Positions 33,103 to 42,734 are shown, numbered from the stretch's first letter. The stretch is 64,000 bases of DNA from Streptococcus mitis (GCF_901542415.1 NZ_CABEHV010000004.1:1657501-1721500); one strand, 5' to 3'. The notes: generated from the letters alone by a model not told the origin. A program made the numbers and translations.

Positions 33103-33507
33103 ATGAAATACACTTACTTGGCACTGTTTGAAGCAGATAAAGAAAACGGGGGATATACTATCTCTTTCCCAGACTTTTCTGGAGCGATTAGCGAGGCGGA
33201 CACCTTAAACGAGGCAATTTATAACGCCCGTGAGGTGCTAGAAATTTATACAATCATGTTTGAAGATGAAGGCAAAAAGTTTCCAGAGCCTTCAAGTTTC
33301 AAGGCTTTGGCTAGTCAACTTGGCAGTGATGAGGATATTCTGCAAGCTATCTCAGTAGATGCAGAACTGGTCAGAGAGCGCGAACGTTCTAAGGTTGTCA
33401 ATAAGACTGTAACCCTTCCTAATTGGTTGGTTGAAGTTGGTAAAGAAAATAAAATCAATTTTAGTCAGCTATTACAGAAAGCAATCAGAGAAGAATTACA
33501 GGTATAG
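33103..33507 (+). CDS. hicB: HicB-family antitoxin
   Basis: This 134-residue protein has the N-terminal HicB fold (YLALFEADKENGGYTISFPDFSGAISEADTLNEAI) that blocks HicA. Its C-terminal part (VNKTVTLPNWLVEVGKENKINFSQLLQKAI) looks like a ribbon-helix-helix DNA-binding domain for autoregulation. It is the last island gene before attR, so the pair may stabilise the island against loss. Confidence 0.92.
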   Translation: MKYTYLALFEADKENGGYTISFPDFSGAISEADTLNEAIYNAREVLEIYTIMFEDEGKKFPEPSSFKALASQLGSDEDILQAISVDAELVRERERSKVVNKTVTLPNWLVEVGKENKINFSQLLQKAIREELQV

Positions 33508-33613
33508 CATCATAAACCACGCGCTTCATGGTATAATATACCTATCAGCAACCAGCAATAAAAAAGCACGTTTGACCGTGCTAGTTTCTTGCCTGCTGAA
33601 CTCGTCAAATCTT

Positions 33614-33637
33614 AGCCCTTTTGTGGGGCTTTTTTTG
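33614..33637 (+). terminator. Intrinsic terminator after hicAB
   Basis: AGCCC (33614-33618) pairs with GGGCT (33626-33630), followed by seven more Ts. An AGCACG/CGTGCT hairpin precedes it. It should limit read-through from the island into uvrA. Confidence 0.8.
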
Positions 33638-33650
33638 CTCCCCTTTTTGC
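33634..33650. repeat. 17-bp direct repeat near attR, copy 2
   Basis: It is identical to 18792-18808. Here it overlaps the T-run of the hicAB terminator and is followed by a GGGGGAGC that pairs back with GCTCCCC. Confidence 0.5.
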
Positions 33651-33757
33651 GTACTTTGGGGGAGCAAGTAGTAAAAAGTAATATTAGTATTTTTTGTTCA
33701 AAAGCGCGTGATATAAGGGTTAGGAAGCCCTAAGGGAACATAAAATAAGAAGTTTTT

Positions 33758-33782
33758 TATTATACTACAAAATCGGCCTTTT
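33758..33782. other. attR of the integrated island
   Basis: Exact 25-bp copy of attL, ending 26 bp before the uvrA -10 box. Sequence to its right is the original chromosome. Confidence 0.9.
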
Positions 33783-33805
33783 GGGTAATAGAATCTCACT
33801 TTTTT

Positions 33806-33814
33806 TGGTATAAT
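33806..33814 (+). promoter_or_regulatory. uvrA promoter (extended -10)
   Basis: TTGGTATAAT with TATAAT at 33809-33814 and an extended TGG, about 32 bp before the uvrA ATG. I see no good -35. DNA upstream of 33758 is island sequence. Confidence 0.6.
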
Positions 33815-33845
33815 GGTAAGCAATAATGGACTAGAAAGAACAAAG

Positions 33846-36677
33846 ATGCAAGATAAAATTGTCATTCATGGGGCGCGTGCCCATAATTTAAAAAATATTG
33901 ATGTGGAGATTCCGCGAGACAAGTTGGTTGTCGTAACCGGCTTGTCAGGTTCAGGGAAATCCAGTCTGGCTTTTGATACCCTCTATGCGGAGGGTCAACG
34001 TCGCTATGTGGAGAGTTTGTCAGCCTACGCTCGTCAATTCTTGGGGAATATGGAGAAGCCCGATGTAGATGCTATTGATGGTCTCAGCCCAGCTATTTCC
34101 ATCGACCAGAAAACGACTAGTAAAAATCCTCGCTCGACCGTGGGAACAACGACTGAAATCAATGACTATCTGCGTCTCCTCTACGCACGTGTGGGGACGC
34201 CTTACTGTATCAACGGGCATGGGGCTATCAAGGCTTCTTCGGTGGAGCAAATCGTGGATAAGGTTTTGGAGTTACCTGAACGCCAGCGCCTGCAAGTTTT
34301 AGCTCCGGTCATCCGCAAGAAAAAAGGCCAACATAAGAGTGTTATTGAGAAGGTTCAGAAAGACGGTTATGTCCGTGTCCGTGTGGATGGGGAAGTCTAT
34401 GATGTGACCGAAGTGCCAGAGTTGTCTAAGAGCAAGCAACACAATATTGATGTCGTGGTTGACCGTATTGTTATCAAGGAGGGTATCCGTAGTCGTCTCT
34501 TTGATTCCATTGAGGCTGCCCTTCGTATTGCAGAAGGTTATGTCATTATCGACACCATGGACGACTCTGAGTTGTTGTTCTCTGAGCATTATGCCTGCCC
34601 AGTTTGTGGATTTACTGTTCCAGAGTTAGAGCCGCGTCTCTTCTCCTTCAATGCTCCTTTTGGCTCTTGTAGTGAGTGTGACGGCTTGGGCATCAAGCTG
34701 GAGGTGGATACTGATTTGGTAGTACCAGATGCCAGCAAAACCTTACGTGAGGGGGCCTTGGCTCCTTGGAATCCTATCTCATCCAACTACTATCCAAATA
34801 TGCTAGAGCAGGCTATGACAGCCTTTGGAGTGGATATGGATAAGTCTTTTGAGGACTTGTCAGAAGAAGATAAGAACTTGATTCTCTATGGCTCAGATGG
34901 TAAGGAATTCCATTTCCACTATGAGAATGAATTTGGTGGTGTGCGCGATATCGACATTCCTTTTGAGGGAGTTGTCAATAATATCAAGCGTCGCTATCAC
35001 GAGACAAACAGCGATTATACACGCACTCAGATGCGCCTCTACATGAATGAGCTGACCTGCGGAACCTGTCACGGCTATCGTCTCAATGATCAGGCCTTGT
35101 CTGTCCGTGTGGGTGGTGAGCAAGGACCACATATCGGAGAAATTTCAGACCTGTCTATCGCAGACCACTTGGACTTGGTGAGCCAGCTAACCTTGTCTGA
35201 AAATGAAGCCATCATTGCTCGTCCCATTCTCAAAGAAATCAAGGACCGTTTGACTTTCCTCAATAACGTGGGGCTTAACTATCTGACCCTGTCTCGTTCA
35301 GCAGGAACCCTTTCAGGTGGGGAAAGTCAGCGTATTCGTTTGGCAACCCAGATTGGTTCTAACCTATCAGGTGTTCTTTATATTCTAGATGAGCCGTCAA
35401 TCGGTCTTCACCAGAGGGATAATGACCGTTTGATTGCCAGTCTCAAAAAGATGCGTGATTTGGGTAATACTCTCATCGTGGTGGAACATGATGAAGATAC
35501 TATGCGCGAAGCTGATTATCTGATTGACGTTGGTCCTGGTGCCGGTGTTTTTGGTGGGGAGATTGTTGCTGCAGGTACGCCCAAACAGGTGGCTCGCAAC
35601 AGCAAGTCTATCACAGGCCAGTACTTGTCAGGAAAACGTGCCATTCCAGTACCAGAAGAGCGACGTGTCGGAAATGGTCGTTTTATCGAGGTGACAGGAG
35701 CGCGTGAGAACAACCTGCAAAATGTCACAGCTCGCTTTCCACTAGGAAAATTCATCGCCGTTACAGGGGTATCTGGCTCAGGCAAGTCGACCCTAATCAA
35801 CAGCATTCTCAAAAAAGCTATTGCCCAGAAGCTCAACCGCAATTCAGACAAAGCAGGTAAATTTAAGACTATTACAGGGATTGAGCATGTCGACCGCTTG
35901 ATTGATATTGACCAGAGCCCTATCGGACGGACGCCGAGGTCCAACCCAGCTACCTATACAGGTGTCTTTGACGATATACGTGACCTTTTTGCTCAAACAA
36001 ACGAAGCCAAGATTCGTGGTTACAAGAAGGGGCGCTTCAGTTTTAACGTCAAGGGTGGTCGTTGCGAAGCCTGCTCAGGTGACGGGATCATCAAGATTGA
36101 GATGCACTTCTTGCCAGATGTTTATGTGGCTTGTGAAGTCTGCCACGGAACCCGCTACAATAGTGAAACCCTAGAAGTTCATTACAAGGAAAAAAATATC
36201 TCGCAGGTCTTGGATATGACCGTCAACGATGCAGTGGAATTCTTCCAACATATTCCAAAGATTCAACGTAAACTTCAGACCATCAAGGATGTGGGACTGG
36301 GCTATGTGACGCTAGGGCAACCAGCTACCACCCTTTCTGGGGGAGAAGCCCAGCGTATGAAGCTGGCTAGTGAACTCCACAAACGATCGACAGGAAAATC
36401 TTTCTACATTCTGGATGAGCCGACGACAGGTCTTCATACCGAGGATATCGCTCGCTTGCTTAAGGTTTTAGCTCGCTTTGTAGACGATGGCAATACAGTC
36501 CTCGTCATTGAGCACAATCTAGACGTTATTAAGACTGCAGACCATATTATTGACTTGGGACCTGAGGGCGGTGTCGGTGGTGGAACCATCATCGCAACAG
36601 GAACTCCAGAAGAAGTAGCGGCCAATGAAGCCAGCTACACAGGACACTATTTGAAAGGAAAGTTACATCATGAATAA
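33846..36677 (+). CDS. uvrA: Excinuclease ABC subunit A
   Basis: UvrA is the damage-recognition ATPase of nucleotide excision repair. The 943-residue protein has two ABC ATPase modules, with Walker [10 protein letters not shown] and GVSGSGKST and signatures [10 protein letters not shown] and [10 protein letters not shown]. Its zinc sites are CPVCGF...CSECDG and CEACSGDG...CEVCHG. I chose [19 protein letters not shown] as start because it is the conserved UvrA N-terminus and gives the usual length. Its promoter region is the island integration site. pepQ follows with an 8-base overlap. Confidence 0.98.
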   Translation: MQDKIVIHGARAHNLKNIDVEIPRDKLVVVTGLSGSGKSSLAFDTLYAEGQRRYVESLSAYARQFLGNMEKPDVDAIDGLSPAISIDQKTTSKNPRSTVGTTTEINDYLRLLYARVGTPYCINGHGAIKASSVEQIVDKVLELPERQRLQVLAPVIRKKKGQHKSVIEKVQKDGYVRVRVDGEVYDVTEVPELSKSKQHNIDVVVDRIVIKEGIRSRLFDSIEAALRIAEGYVIIDTMDDSELLFSEHYACPVCGFTVPELEPRLFSFNAPFGSCSECDGLGIKLEVDTDLVVPDASKTLREGALAPWNPISSNYYPNMLEQAMTAFGVDMDKSFEDLSEEDKNLILYGSDGKEFHFHYENEFGGVRDIDIPFEGVVNNIKRRYHETNSDYTRTQMRLYMNELTCGTCHGYRLNDQALSVRVGGEQGPHIGEISDLSIADHLDLVSQLTLSENEAIIARPILKEIKDRLTFLNNVGLNYLTLSRSAGTLSGGESQRIRLATQIGSNLSGVLYILDEPSIGLHQRDNDRLIASLKKMRDLGNTLIVVEHDEDTMREADYLIDVGPGAGVFGGEIVAAGTPKQVARNSKSITGQYLSGKRAIPVPEERRVGNGRFIEVTGARENNLQNVTARFPLGKFIAVTGVSGSGKSTLINSILKKAIAQKLNRNSDKAGKFKTITGIEHVDRLIDIDQSPIGRTPRSNPATYTGVFDDIRDLFAQTNEAKIRGYKKGRFSFNVKGGRCEACSGDGIIKIEMHFLPDVYVACEVCHGTRYNSETLEVHYKEKNISQVLDMTVNDAVEFFQHIPKIQRKLQTIKDVGLGYVTLGQPATTLSGGEAQRMKLASELHKRSTGKSFYILDEPTTGLHTEDIARLLKVLARFVDDGNTVLVIEHNLDVIKTADHIIDLGPEGGVGGGTIIATGTPEEVAANEASYTGHYLKGKLHHE

Positions 36678-37731
36678 ACGTGTACAAGCATTTCTAGCTA
36701 AAATGCAAGAAAAAGAACTAGATGGCATCATCATCAATAACCTTAAAAACGTCTATTATTTGACTGGTTTTTGGGGCTCAAACGGAACAGTCTTCATCAG
36801 CCGTGACCGTCAGGTCTTGGTGACAGACTCTCGCTATATCATTGCAGCTAAGCAAGAAACCAGTGGGTTTGAGATTGTGGCTGATCGTGATGAATTGGCT
36901 GTCATTGCAGGCATTGTTAAGGATATGGGCTTGTCTCGAATCGGTTTTGAGGATGAGATTTCAGTATCTTATTACCACCGTATGCAGGTAGCCTTTGAAG
37001 GAATTGACTTGCTTCCACAAACTCAGTTTGTTGAAGGTCTTCGTATGATTAAGGATGAGGCGGAGATTGCAGCTATTCGCAAGGCTTGTTCTATTTCAGA
37101 CCAAGCTTTCCGCGATGCGCTTGACTTCATCAAACCAGGAAAAACTGAGATTGAGATTGCCAACTTCCTTGACTTCCGCATGCGTGAGTTGGGAGCATCT
37201 GGCTTGTCTTTTGACACTATTCTAGCTAGTGGGATCAACTCTTCCAAACCCCATGCCCATCCTATGCACAAACCAGTGGAGCTAGGAGAAGCCATTACCA
37301 TGGACTTCGGTTGCCTTTATGACCACTATGTCAGTGATATGACACGGACTATCTACTTGGGGCATGTTAGCGACGAGCAAGCAGAGATTTACAATACGGT
37401 TTTGAAAGCCAACCAAGCCTTGATTGACCAGGCTAAAGCAGGATTAGGTTTCCGTGACTTTGACAAAATTCCTCGTGATATTATCATCGAGGCAGGTTAT
37501 GGCGACTACTTTACCCACGGTATCGGACACGGTATTGGGCTGGATATTCATGAGGAACCTTACTTTAGCCAAACTTCTACAGAAATTATTAAGGCAGGTA
37601 TGGCCTTAACCGATGAACCAGGTATCTATATCGAAGGTAAATATGGCGTTCGTATTGAGGATGATATCCTGATTACAGAGGCAGGTTGTGAATTATTGAC
37701 CCTAGCTCCAAAAGAGTTGATAGTTATCTAA
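36670..37731 (+). CDS. pepQ: Xaa-Pro dipeptidase/aminopeptidase (M24)
   Basis: This cytoplasmic metallopeptidase cuts X-Pro bonds during peptide use. The 353-residue protein has an N-terminal creatinase-like domain and a C-terminal pita-bread domain. Metal ligands are visible in [16 protein letters not shown] (two Asp), HGIGHGIG (His), DEPGIYIEG (Glu) and RIEDDIL (Glu). Its ATG lies 8 bases inside uvrA, so the two are cotranscribed. PepQ and PapA assignments cannot be separated by sequence alone. Confidence 0.92.
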   Translation: MNKRVQAFLAKMQEKELDGIIINNLKNVYYLTGFWGSNGTVFISRDRQVLVTDSRYIIAAKQETSGFEIVADRDELAVIAGIVKDMGLSRIGFEDEISVSYYHRMQVAFEGIDLLPQTQFVEGLRMIKDEAEIAAIRKACSISDQAFRDALDFIKPGKTEIEIANFLDFRMRELGASGLSFDTILASGINSSKPHAHPMHKPVELGEAITMDFGCLYDHYVSDMTRTIYLGHVSDEQAEIYNTVLKANQALIDQAKAGLGFRDFDKIPRDIIIEAGYGDYFTHGIGHGIGLDIHEEPYFSQTSTEIIKAGMALTDEPGIYIEGKYGVRIEDDILITEAGCELLTLAPKELIVI

Positions 37732-37751
37732 GAGTTAAACAACTCAAATGA

Positions 37752-37780
37752 TTGACTTTTAAATTTTAAAGGTTTATACT
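37752..37780 (+). promoter_or_regulatory. Promoter of the M-box/ATPase unit
   Basis: TTGACT (37752-37757), 17-bp spacer, TATACT (37775-37780). The transcript would begin about 37787 at the start of the M-box. Confidence 0.7.
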
Positions 37781-37786
37781 GAAAAG

Positions 37787-37975
37787 CGAAAACGGTAGGT
37801 GAGGCTACCATAGGGATACGGATGACTACCGCAAAGCAGTGGAGACACTACTCGTTGGTCAACAGTCCTGGTCGCGAAGGCCAAGACTAAGCTCATTACA
37901 TTGCCCTATGGAGTTAAAGCTTGAACGAAAAACAGATAATTAGTTTTTTAATCCTGCCATTTTATGGTGGGATTT
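37787..37975 (+). ncRNA. M-box (ykoK) magnesium riboswitch with terminator
   Basis: The conserved blocks occur in order: GGTAGGTGAGGCTACCATAG, GGATACGG, GACTACCGC, GGAGACACTAC and GGTCAACAG. A CCATAG (37808) / CTATGG (37906) pair would close the long-range P1-like region. An intrinsic terminator follows, AATCCTGCCAT/ATGGTGGGATT with TTTT (37950-37976). M-box RNAs bind Mg2+ and favour termination when magnesium is plentiful. The gene downstream is a Mg2+ P-type ATPase, which agrees. Confidence 0.88.
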
Positions 37976-38008
37976 TCTACTGTTTAAATCAAAGAAAGGA
38001 GATAGACG

Positions 38009-38080
38009 ATGCAAATTGACGATCATCCGGAACCGCACATACACAGCCAATCGCTGATTTGTGTCGTTCTGCCCTTATAA
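38009..38080 (+). CDS. Candidate regulatory leader peptide upstream of the Mg2+ ATPase
   Basis: A 23-codon frame encodes MQIDDHPEPHIHSQSLICVV and LPL. It has a strong AAGGAG 7 bases before the ATG. The early Asp-Asp-His-Pro-Glu-Pro run is of the acidic/proline type that destabilises ribosomes at low Mg2+ in the enterobacterial MgtL leader peptide. It lies after the M-box terminator and its second half overlaps one of two competing hairpins. Regulatory action is inferred. Confidence 0.6.
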   Translation: MQIDDHPEPHIHSQSLICVVLPL

Positions 38081-38119
38081 AGTGATTGGTCTCTGTGTAT
38101 GAAACACATCATTCATACA
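38038..38119 (+). promoter_or_regulatory. Two mutually exclusive hairpins before the ATPase start
   Basis: Hairpin A: CATACACAG and CCAATC (38038-38052) pair with GATTGG (38084-38089) and CTGTGTATG (38093-38101). Hairpin B: TGTATGAA (38096-38103) pairs with TTCATACA (38112-38119), ending 4 bases before the AGGAG of the ATPase gene. They share 38096-38101, so only one can form. A ribosome on the leader peptide would open A and allow B. Confidence 0.55.
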
Positions 38120-38133
38120 GATAGGAGAAACCA

Positions 38134-40794
38134 ATGAAAACTACAAAAGAAAGATTAGCAACAGCTATTCATACATCTTTAAACGAAACTCTCTCTTTTT
38201 ATAAGACAAGTCTAACAGGCTTGACTGAGGAGCAGGTGGAGAAAAATCGTGACCGATATGGCGAAAATACTATCACAAAGGGTCAAGAAGACAGTATCCT
38301 CAAAAAGATTTACGAATCCATTATCAATCCTTTTACAATCATCTTACTGGTCATCGCCGTAATTTCCTTGGTGACCAATGTCTGGTTGGCAAAACCAGGT
38401 CAAGAAGATCCGACGACTTCTATTATCATCGTTGTCCTAGTCCTCATTTCTGGTGGCATACGCTTTGTCCAAGAACTCCGTAGTGATAAGGCTGCGACCA
38501 ATCTATCAAAAATGATTGTCAACACAGCGACTGTCATTCGTCAAGGAGAAATCCAAGAAGTACCTATCGATGATTTGGTAGTGGGTGACGTGGTTAAATT
38601 AAGCGCTGGAGACATGATTCCAGCAGATCTTCTTTTATTTGAGTCGCGCGATTTCTTTGTACAACAGTCGGGCTTGACAGGTGAAAGTGAATCGGTTGAA
38701 AAATTGGCCTTGACCAAGGCAACAGTTCAACAATCTGATAGTCTGCTAGAAGCAGAAGCGCTCACCTTTATGGGAACCAATGTCTTATCTGGTAGTGCCA
38801 AGGCCGTGATTTTAGCAGTTGGCGATGATACCATGATGGGGGCCATTGAGCAGACTTTGAACACCTATGACGAGCCTACTTCGTTTGAGCGGGAGATGAA
38901 TAGTATTTCTTGGCTCCTGATTCGCTTGATGTTGGTCATGGTTCCCATCGTGTTTCTTTCTAATGGCTTGACAGATGGAGATTGGTTAGAAGCTGGCGTA
39001 TTTGCTTTGAGTGTTGGTGTCGGATTAACACCTGAGATGCTTCCTATGATTATCACGGCCAGTCTAGCAAAAGGCTCCATTATCATGGCCAAGGAAAAAG
39101 TGGTTATCAAGAAACTCAATGCCATACAGGACTTAGGGGCGATTGATATCTTGTGTACGGATAAAACCGGAACCCTCACTCAAGACGAAATTGTTCTTGA
39201 ATATCCTTTGGATATACATGGAGATTTGGATTTGACCGTCTTGAGACGAGCTTATCTCAATTCTTATTTTCAAACGGGCTTGAAAAATTTGATGGACAGA
39301 GCCATCATCAAACGGACTGAAAAGGAAGCAAAAGAACACACCCTCTTGCAAAATCTGGCTCAAACTTTTCAAAAAATAGATGAGCTTCCCTTTGATTTTG
39401 AACGTAGACGGATGAGTGTTATCGTTAAGGATGAACACGGAGTGGTTAGTTTGGTAACCAAGGGGGCCCTAGAGGAAATGTTGACGATTTCCAGTCATGC
39501 GGAATACCATGGAGTGATTACTTCATTGACAGATGCTATTAGAGAAGAAATTTTAGCGGAAGTCCGACAACTAAATCAACAAGGTTTGCGTGTCTTGGGA
39601 GTGGCCTATAAGTCAGGTTTGAGGGAAGGTCATGCCTATACAGTTGATGATGAAGGGGATATGATTCTAACTGGTTATTTAGCCTTCCTAGATCCTCCTA
39701 AACCATCTGCAGCACCAGCAATTAAGGCTCTGTTAGAACATGGGGTTCAAACAAAGATTTTGACGGGAGACAACGAAAAAGTTACCCAAGCAGTCTGTGA
39801 AAAGGTTGGTTTGGATATCAATCAGATGCTGTTAGGATCTGAAATTGATCAGATGAGTAATCAAGAATTGGCTCAAGCCGTGGAGGAGGTAACAGTCTTT
39901 GCCAAACTTTCTCCTGACCAAAAAGCAAGGATTATTTTGCAATTTAAGGCTAATGGTCATGCTGTAGGTTATATGGGGGATGGAATCAATGACGCTCCTT
40001 CTATGAAGGTTGCAGATGTGGGGATTTCTGTTGATACAGCAGTAGATATTGCCAAAGAAACAGCTGATGTTATCCTACTTGATAAGGATCTCATGGTGCT
40101 GGAAAAAGGACTTGTTGAAGGTCGTAAGGTATATGCCAATATGACTAAATATATCAAAATGACAGTGAGTTCTAATTTTGGGAATATCTTATCCCTATTG
40201 GTCTCTGGCATCTTTTTGCCATTTTTACCAATGGCACCAGTCCATTTGATTATCCTAAATCTAGTCTATGATTTGTCTTGTATTGCCTTGCCTTTTGACA
40301 AGGTGGATAAAGATTTTTTGAGAAATCCGCATACCTGGGAAGCTAAGTCCATCACACGTTTCATGGTTTGGATGGGGCCTATTTCTTCTGCCTTTGATAT
40401 TTTGACCTTTATTTTGCTCTATTTTATCATTGTACCCATGACGACAGGTCAAGCCTATGTCCATGGAGCGGAGTCTGCCGTAGGATTTATTGTCTTGTTT
40501 CAGACAGGTTGGTTTATCGAGTCCATGTGGTCACAGACCATGGTTATTCATATGTTGCGTTCAGCCAAAATTCCCTTTTTACAAAGTCGTCCAGCTTGGC
40601 TAGTCCTTGTGACAACCTTATTGGCTGCAGCCTTTGTGACCTTCCTTCCCTATAGTCCACTAGCTAGTCTTCTCCATCTAACTCCTTTAAAATCGATTTA
40701 TTTCATCTTTTTACTTTTCATCATTATTTTGTATATGATTAGCGTGACAATTGTGAAAAAAATCTATATTAAGAAATATAAAGAATGGCTGTAA
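38134..40794 (+). CDS. mgtA: Magnesium-translocating P-type ATPase (MgtA/MgtB type)
   Basis: This 886-residue P3B-type ATPase would import Mg2+ at low external magnesium. It has an N-terminal cytoplasmic segment, an actuator domain with TGES (LTGESESVEK), phosphorylation motif CTDKTGTLT, a nucleotide-binding domain with KGALEEM, and hinge MGDGINDAPSMKVADVGISVD. About ten transmembrane helices and the MgtA-like NLVYDLSCIALPFDKVD region follow. Family membership and the M-box upstream both indicate magnesium. The start follows TAGGAG. Confidence 0.93.
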   Translation: MKTTKERLATAIHTSLNETLSFYKTSLTGLTEEQVEKNRDRYGENTITKGQEDSILKKIYESIINPFTIILLVIAVISLVTNVWLAKPGQEDPTTSIIIVVLVLISGGIRFVQELRSDKAATNLSKMIVNTATVIRQGEIQEVPIDDLVVGDVVKLSAGDMIPADLLLFESRDFFVQQSGLTGESESVEKLALTKATVQQSDSLLEAEALTFMGTNVLSGSAKAVILAVGDDTMMGAIEQTLNTYDEPTSFEREMNSISWLLIRLMLVMVPIVFLSNGLTDGDWLEAGVFALSVGVGLTPEMLPMIITASLAKGSIIMAKEKVVIKKLNAIQDLGAIDILCTDKTGTLTQDEIVLEYPLDIHGDLDLTVLRRAYLNSYFQTGLKNLMDRAIIKRTEKEAKEHTLLQNLAQTFQKIDELPFDFERRRMSVIVKDEHGVVSLVTKGALEEMLTISSHAEYHGVITSLTDAIREEILAEVRQLNQQGLRVLGVAYKSGLREGHAYTVDDEGDMILTGYLAFLDPPKPSAAPAIKALLEHGVQTKILTGDNEKVTQAVCEKVGLDINQMLLGSEIDQMSNQELAQAVEEVTVFAKLSPDQKARIILQFKANGHAVGYMGDGINDAPSMKVADVGISVDTAVDIAKETADVILLDKDLMVLEKGLVEGRKVYANMTKYIKMTVSSNFGNILSLLVSGIFLPFLPMAPVHLIILNLVYDLSCIALPFDKVDKDFLRNPHTWEAKSITRFMVWMGPISSAFDILTFILLYFIIVPMTTGQAYVHGAESAVGFIVLFQTGWFIESMWSQTMVIHMLRSAKIPFLQSRPAWLVLVTTLLAAAFVTFLPYSPLASLLHLTPLKSIYFIFLLFIIILYMISVTIVKKIYIKKYKEWL

Positions 40795-40929
40795 ATTTTA
40801 TTTTGTCAAGAAAAAAGTACGAAAATGACGAAAAAAGTCAAAAAAATTTAAAAATAGGTCGCAAGTCGGATGTTTTTTATGGTATAATAGACTAAACTGA
40901 TAGTAACATGTAGCGAAAGGGGTAGGTAC

Positions 40930-41328
40930 ATGATTAAAATTTATACAGTCTCAAGTTGTACTAGCTGTAAAAAAGCAAAAACCTGGCTCAATGCCCACCA
41001 GTTAAGTTATAAAGAACAAAACCTTGGTAAAGAAGGAATTACGAGAGAAGAATTACTGGATATTCTAACCAAAACAGATAACGGAATAGCCAGCATCGTT
41101 TCGTCTAAAAATCGCTATGCCAAAGCCCTTGGAGTGGATATTGAAGATTTGAGTGTCAACGAAGTCCTCAATCTGATTATGGAAACACCGAGAATTTTAA
41201 AGAGCCCAATCCTTGTAGATGAAAAACGCCTGCAAGTTGGCTATAAGGAAGATGATATTCGTGCCTTCCTACCACGCTCTGTCCGTAATGTAGAAAATGC
41301 AGAAGCACGTTTGCGTGCAGCTCTATAA
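40930..41328 (+). CDS. spx: Spx/ArsC-family redox regulator
   Basis: This 132-residue thioredoxin-fold protein binds the RNA polymerase alpha subunit and changes promoter choice under thiol or envelope stress. The CxxC redox switch is present (SSCTSCKK, Cys10/Cys13), as is the RILKSPILVDEKRLQVGY block. Streptococci carry two paralogues, SpxA1 and SpxA2; I cannot say which this is. The transcript ends at a terminator at 41338-41360. Confidence 0.9.
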   Translation: MIKIYTVSSCTSCKKAKTWLNAHQLSYKEQNLGKEGITREELLDILTKTDNGIASIVSSKNRYAKALGVDIEDLSVNEVLNLIMETPRILKSPILVDEKRLQVGYKEDDIRAFLPRSVRNVENAEARLRAAL

Positions 41329-41337
41329 ACATCAAGG

Positions 41338-41360
41338 CTGGGAGCAACTCCCAGTCTTAT
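41338..41360 (+). terminator. Intrinsic terminator after spx
   Basis: CTGGGAG, loop CAA, CTCCCAG, then TCTTATTTT. Confidence 0.85.
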
Positions 41361-41388
41361 TTTAATTTAAAAAAGAAAGAAGAAAGAA

Positions 41389-41958
41389 ATGAAAAAAATA
41401 GTTCTTGTTAGTCTAGCTTTCCTTTTTGTCCTAGTTGGTTGCGGACAGAAAAAAGAAACTGGAACAGCTACAAAAACAGAAAAGGATACGCTTCAGTCGG
41501 CATTGCCAGTTATTGAGAATGCTGAGAAGAATACAGTTGTGACCAAGACTTTGGTCTTGCCCAAGTCAGATGATGGTAGCCAGCAAACCCAAACCATTAC
41601 ATACAAGGACAAGACTTTTTTGAGCTTAACGATTCAACAAAAACGTCCAGTTTCTGATGAGTTGAAGACTTATATCGACCAACATGGGGTGGAAGAAACT
41701 CAAAAAGCTCTTCTCGAGGCAGAGGAGAAGGATGAGGCTATCATAGAAGCTCGTAAATTAGCAGGATTTAAGCTTGAAACCAAACTATTGAGCGCAACAG
41801 AACTTCAAACAACGACTAGTTTTGATTTTCAAGTTTTGGATGTCAAGAAGGCTTCTCAGTTAGAATATTTGAAGAACATTGGTTTAGAAAATCTCTTGAA
41901 GAATGAACCAAGCAAATATATTTCAGACAGATTGGCAAATGGCGCGACAGAACAATAG
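41389..41958 (+). CDS. Lipoprotein (SP0191-like, DUF1307-type)
   Basis: This 189-residue exported protein has a short signal peptide with lipobox LVGC (Cys18). A charged, helical mature part includes a DELKTYIDQHGVEETQKALLEAEEKDEAI stretch. It resembles the YehR/DUF1307 group of streptococcal lipoproteins, whose function is not known. It should be anchored on the outer face of the membrane. Confidence 0.8.
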   Translation: MKKIVLVSLAFLFVLVGCGQKKETGTATKTEKDTLQSALPVIENAEKNTVVTKTLVLPKSDDGSQQTQTITYKDKTFLSLTIQQKRPVSDELKTYIDQHGVEETQKALLEAEEKDEAIIEARKLAGFKLETKLLSATELQTTTSFDFQVLDVKKASQLEYLKNIGLENLLKNEPSKYISDRLANGATEQ

Positions 41959-42044
41959 AAAATCCAAATAAATAGACTGCCTGAATTGTAGAACGTAAGG
42001 AATTATGCTATAATGGTACTATTCTAAGGAAAGAGGGTGTTAGA

Positions 42045-42311
42045 ATGGGATTTACTGAAGAAACAGTACGTTTTAAATTGGACGATTCCAATAAAAAAGA
42101 AATTAGCGAAACTCTGACTGATGTTTATGCTTCGTTGAACGATAAGGGCTACAACCCGATTAACCAAATCGTAGGTTACGTATTGAGTGGAGACCCTGCC
42201 TACGTTCCTCGTTATAATAATGCACGAAATCAAATCCGTAAGTATGAGCGCGATGAAATCGTTGAAGAATTGGTCCGCTACTACCTTAAAGGACAAGGAG
42301 TCGATCTATAA
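42045..42311 (+). CDS. ireB: IreB family regulatory phosphoprotein
   Basis: This 88-residue protein (formerly DUF965) starts [20 protein letters not shown]. In Enterococcus faecalis IreB is phosphorylated by the IreK PASTA kinase and tunes cephalosporin resistance. It heads a compact ireB-ruvX-DUF1292 operon; ruvX begins 3 bp after it. Confidence 0.92.
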
Positions 42312-42314
42312 CCT

Positions 42315-42734
42315 ATGAGAATTATGGGATTGGACGTCGGTTCAAAAACGGTAGGGGTAGCCATTAGCGATCCGCTTGGTTTTACAGCTCAAGGACTTGA
42401 AATCATCCAAATCAATGAGGAGCAAGGTCAATTTGGTTTTGACCGCGTTAAGGAGTTGGTTGATACTTACAAGGTGGAACGATTTGTAGTGGGCTTGCCT
42501 AAAAACATGAACAATACAAGCGGACCGCGCGTGGAAGCTAGTCAAGCCTACGGAGCAAAGCTAGAAGAGCTTTTTGGTTTACCAGTAGACTATCAAGATG
42601 AACGCTTGACAACAGTTGCCGCAGAGCGCATGTTGATTGAACAAGCAGATATTAGTCGCAATAAGCGCAAGAAAGTCATTGATAAGTTAGCAGCTCAGCT
42701 GATTTTACAAAATTATTTAGATAGAAAATTTTAA
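42315..42734 (+). CDS. ruvX: RuvX/YqgF family nuclease
   Basis: This 139-residue RNase H-like protein has [20 protein letters not shown] with the first catalytic Asp, [10 protein letters not shown], and [13 protein letters not shown] with the second acidic pair. It is annotated as putative Holliday junction resolvase, while YqgF of E. coli acts in 16S rRNA 5'-end maturation; the second role is likely the conserved one. Confidence 0.93.
   Translation: MRIMGLDVGSKTVGVAISDPLGFTAQGLEIIQINEEQGQFGFDRVKELVDTYKVERFVVGLPKNMNNTSGPRVEASQAYGAKLEELFGLPVDYQDERLTTVAAERMLIEQADISRNKRKKVIDKLAAQLILQNYLDRKF

Noticed and set aside
35516-35944. Minus-strand frame inside uvrA
   Set aside because: It is the antisense shadow of a strongly biased coding sequence; no promoter or ribosome-binding site.
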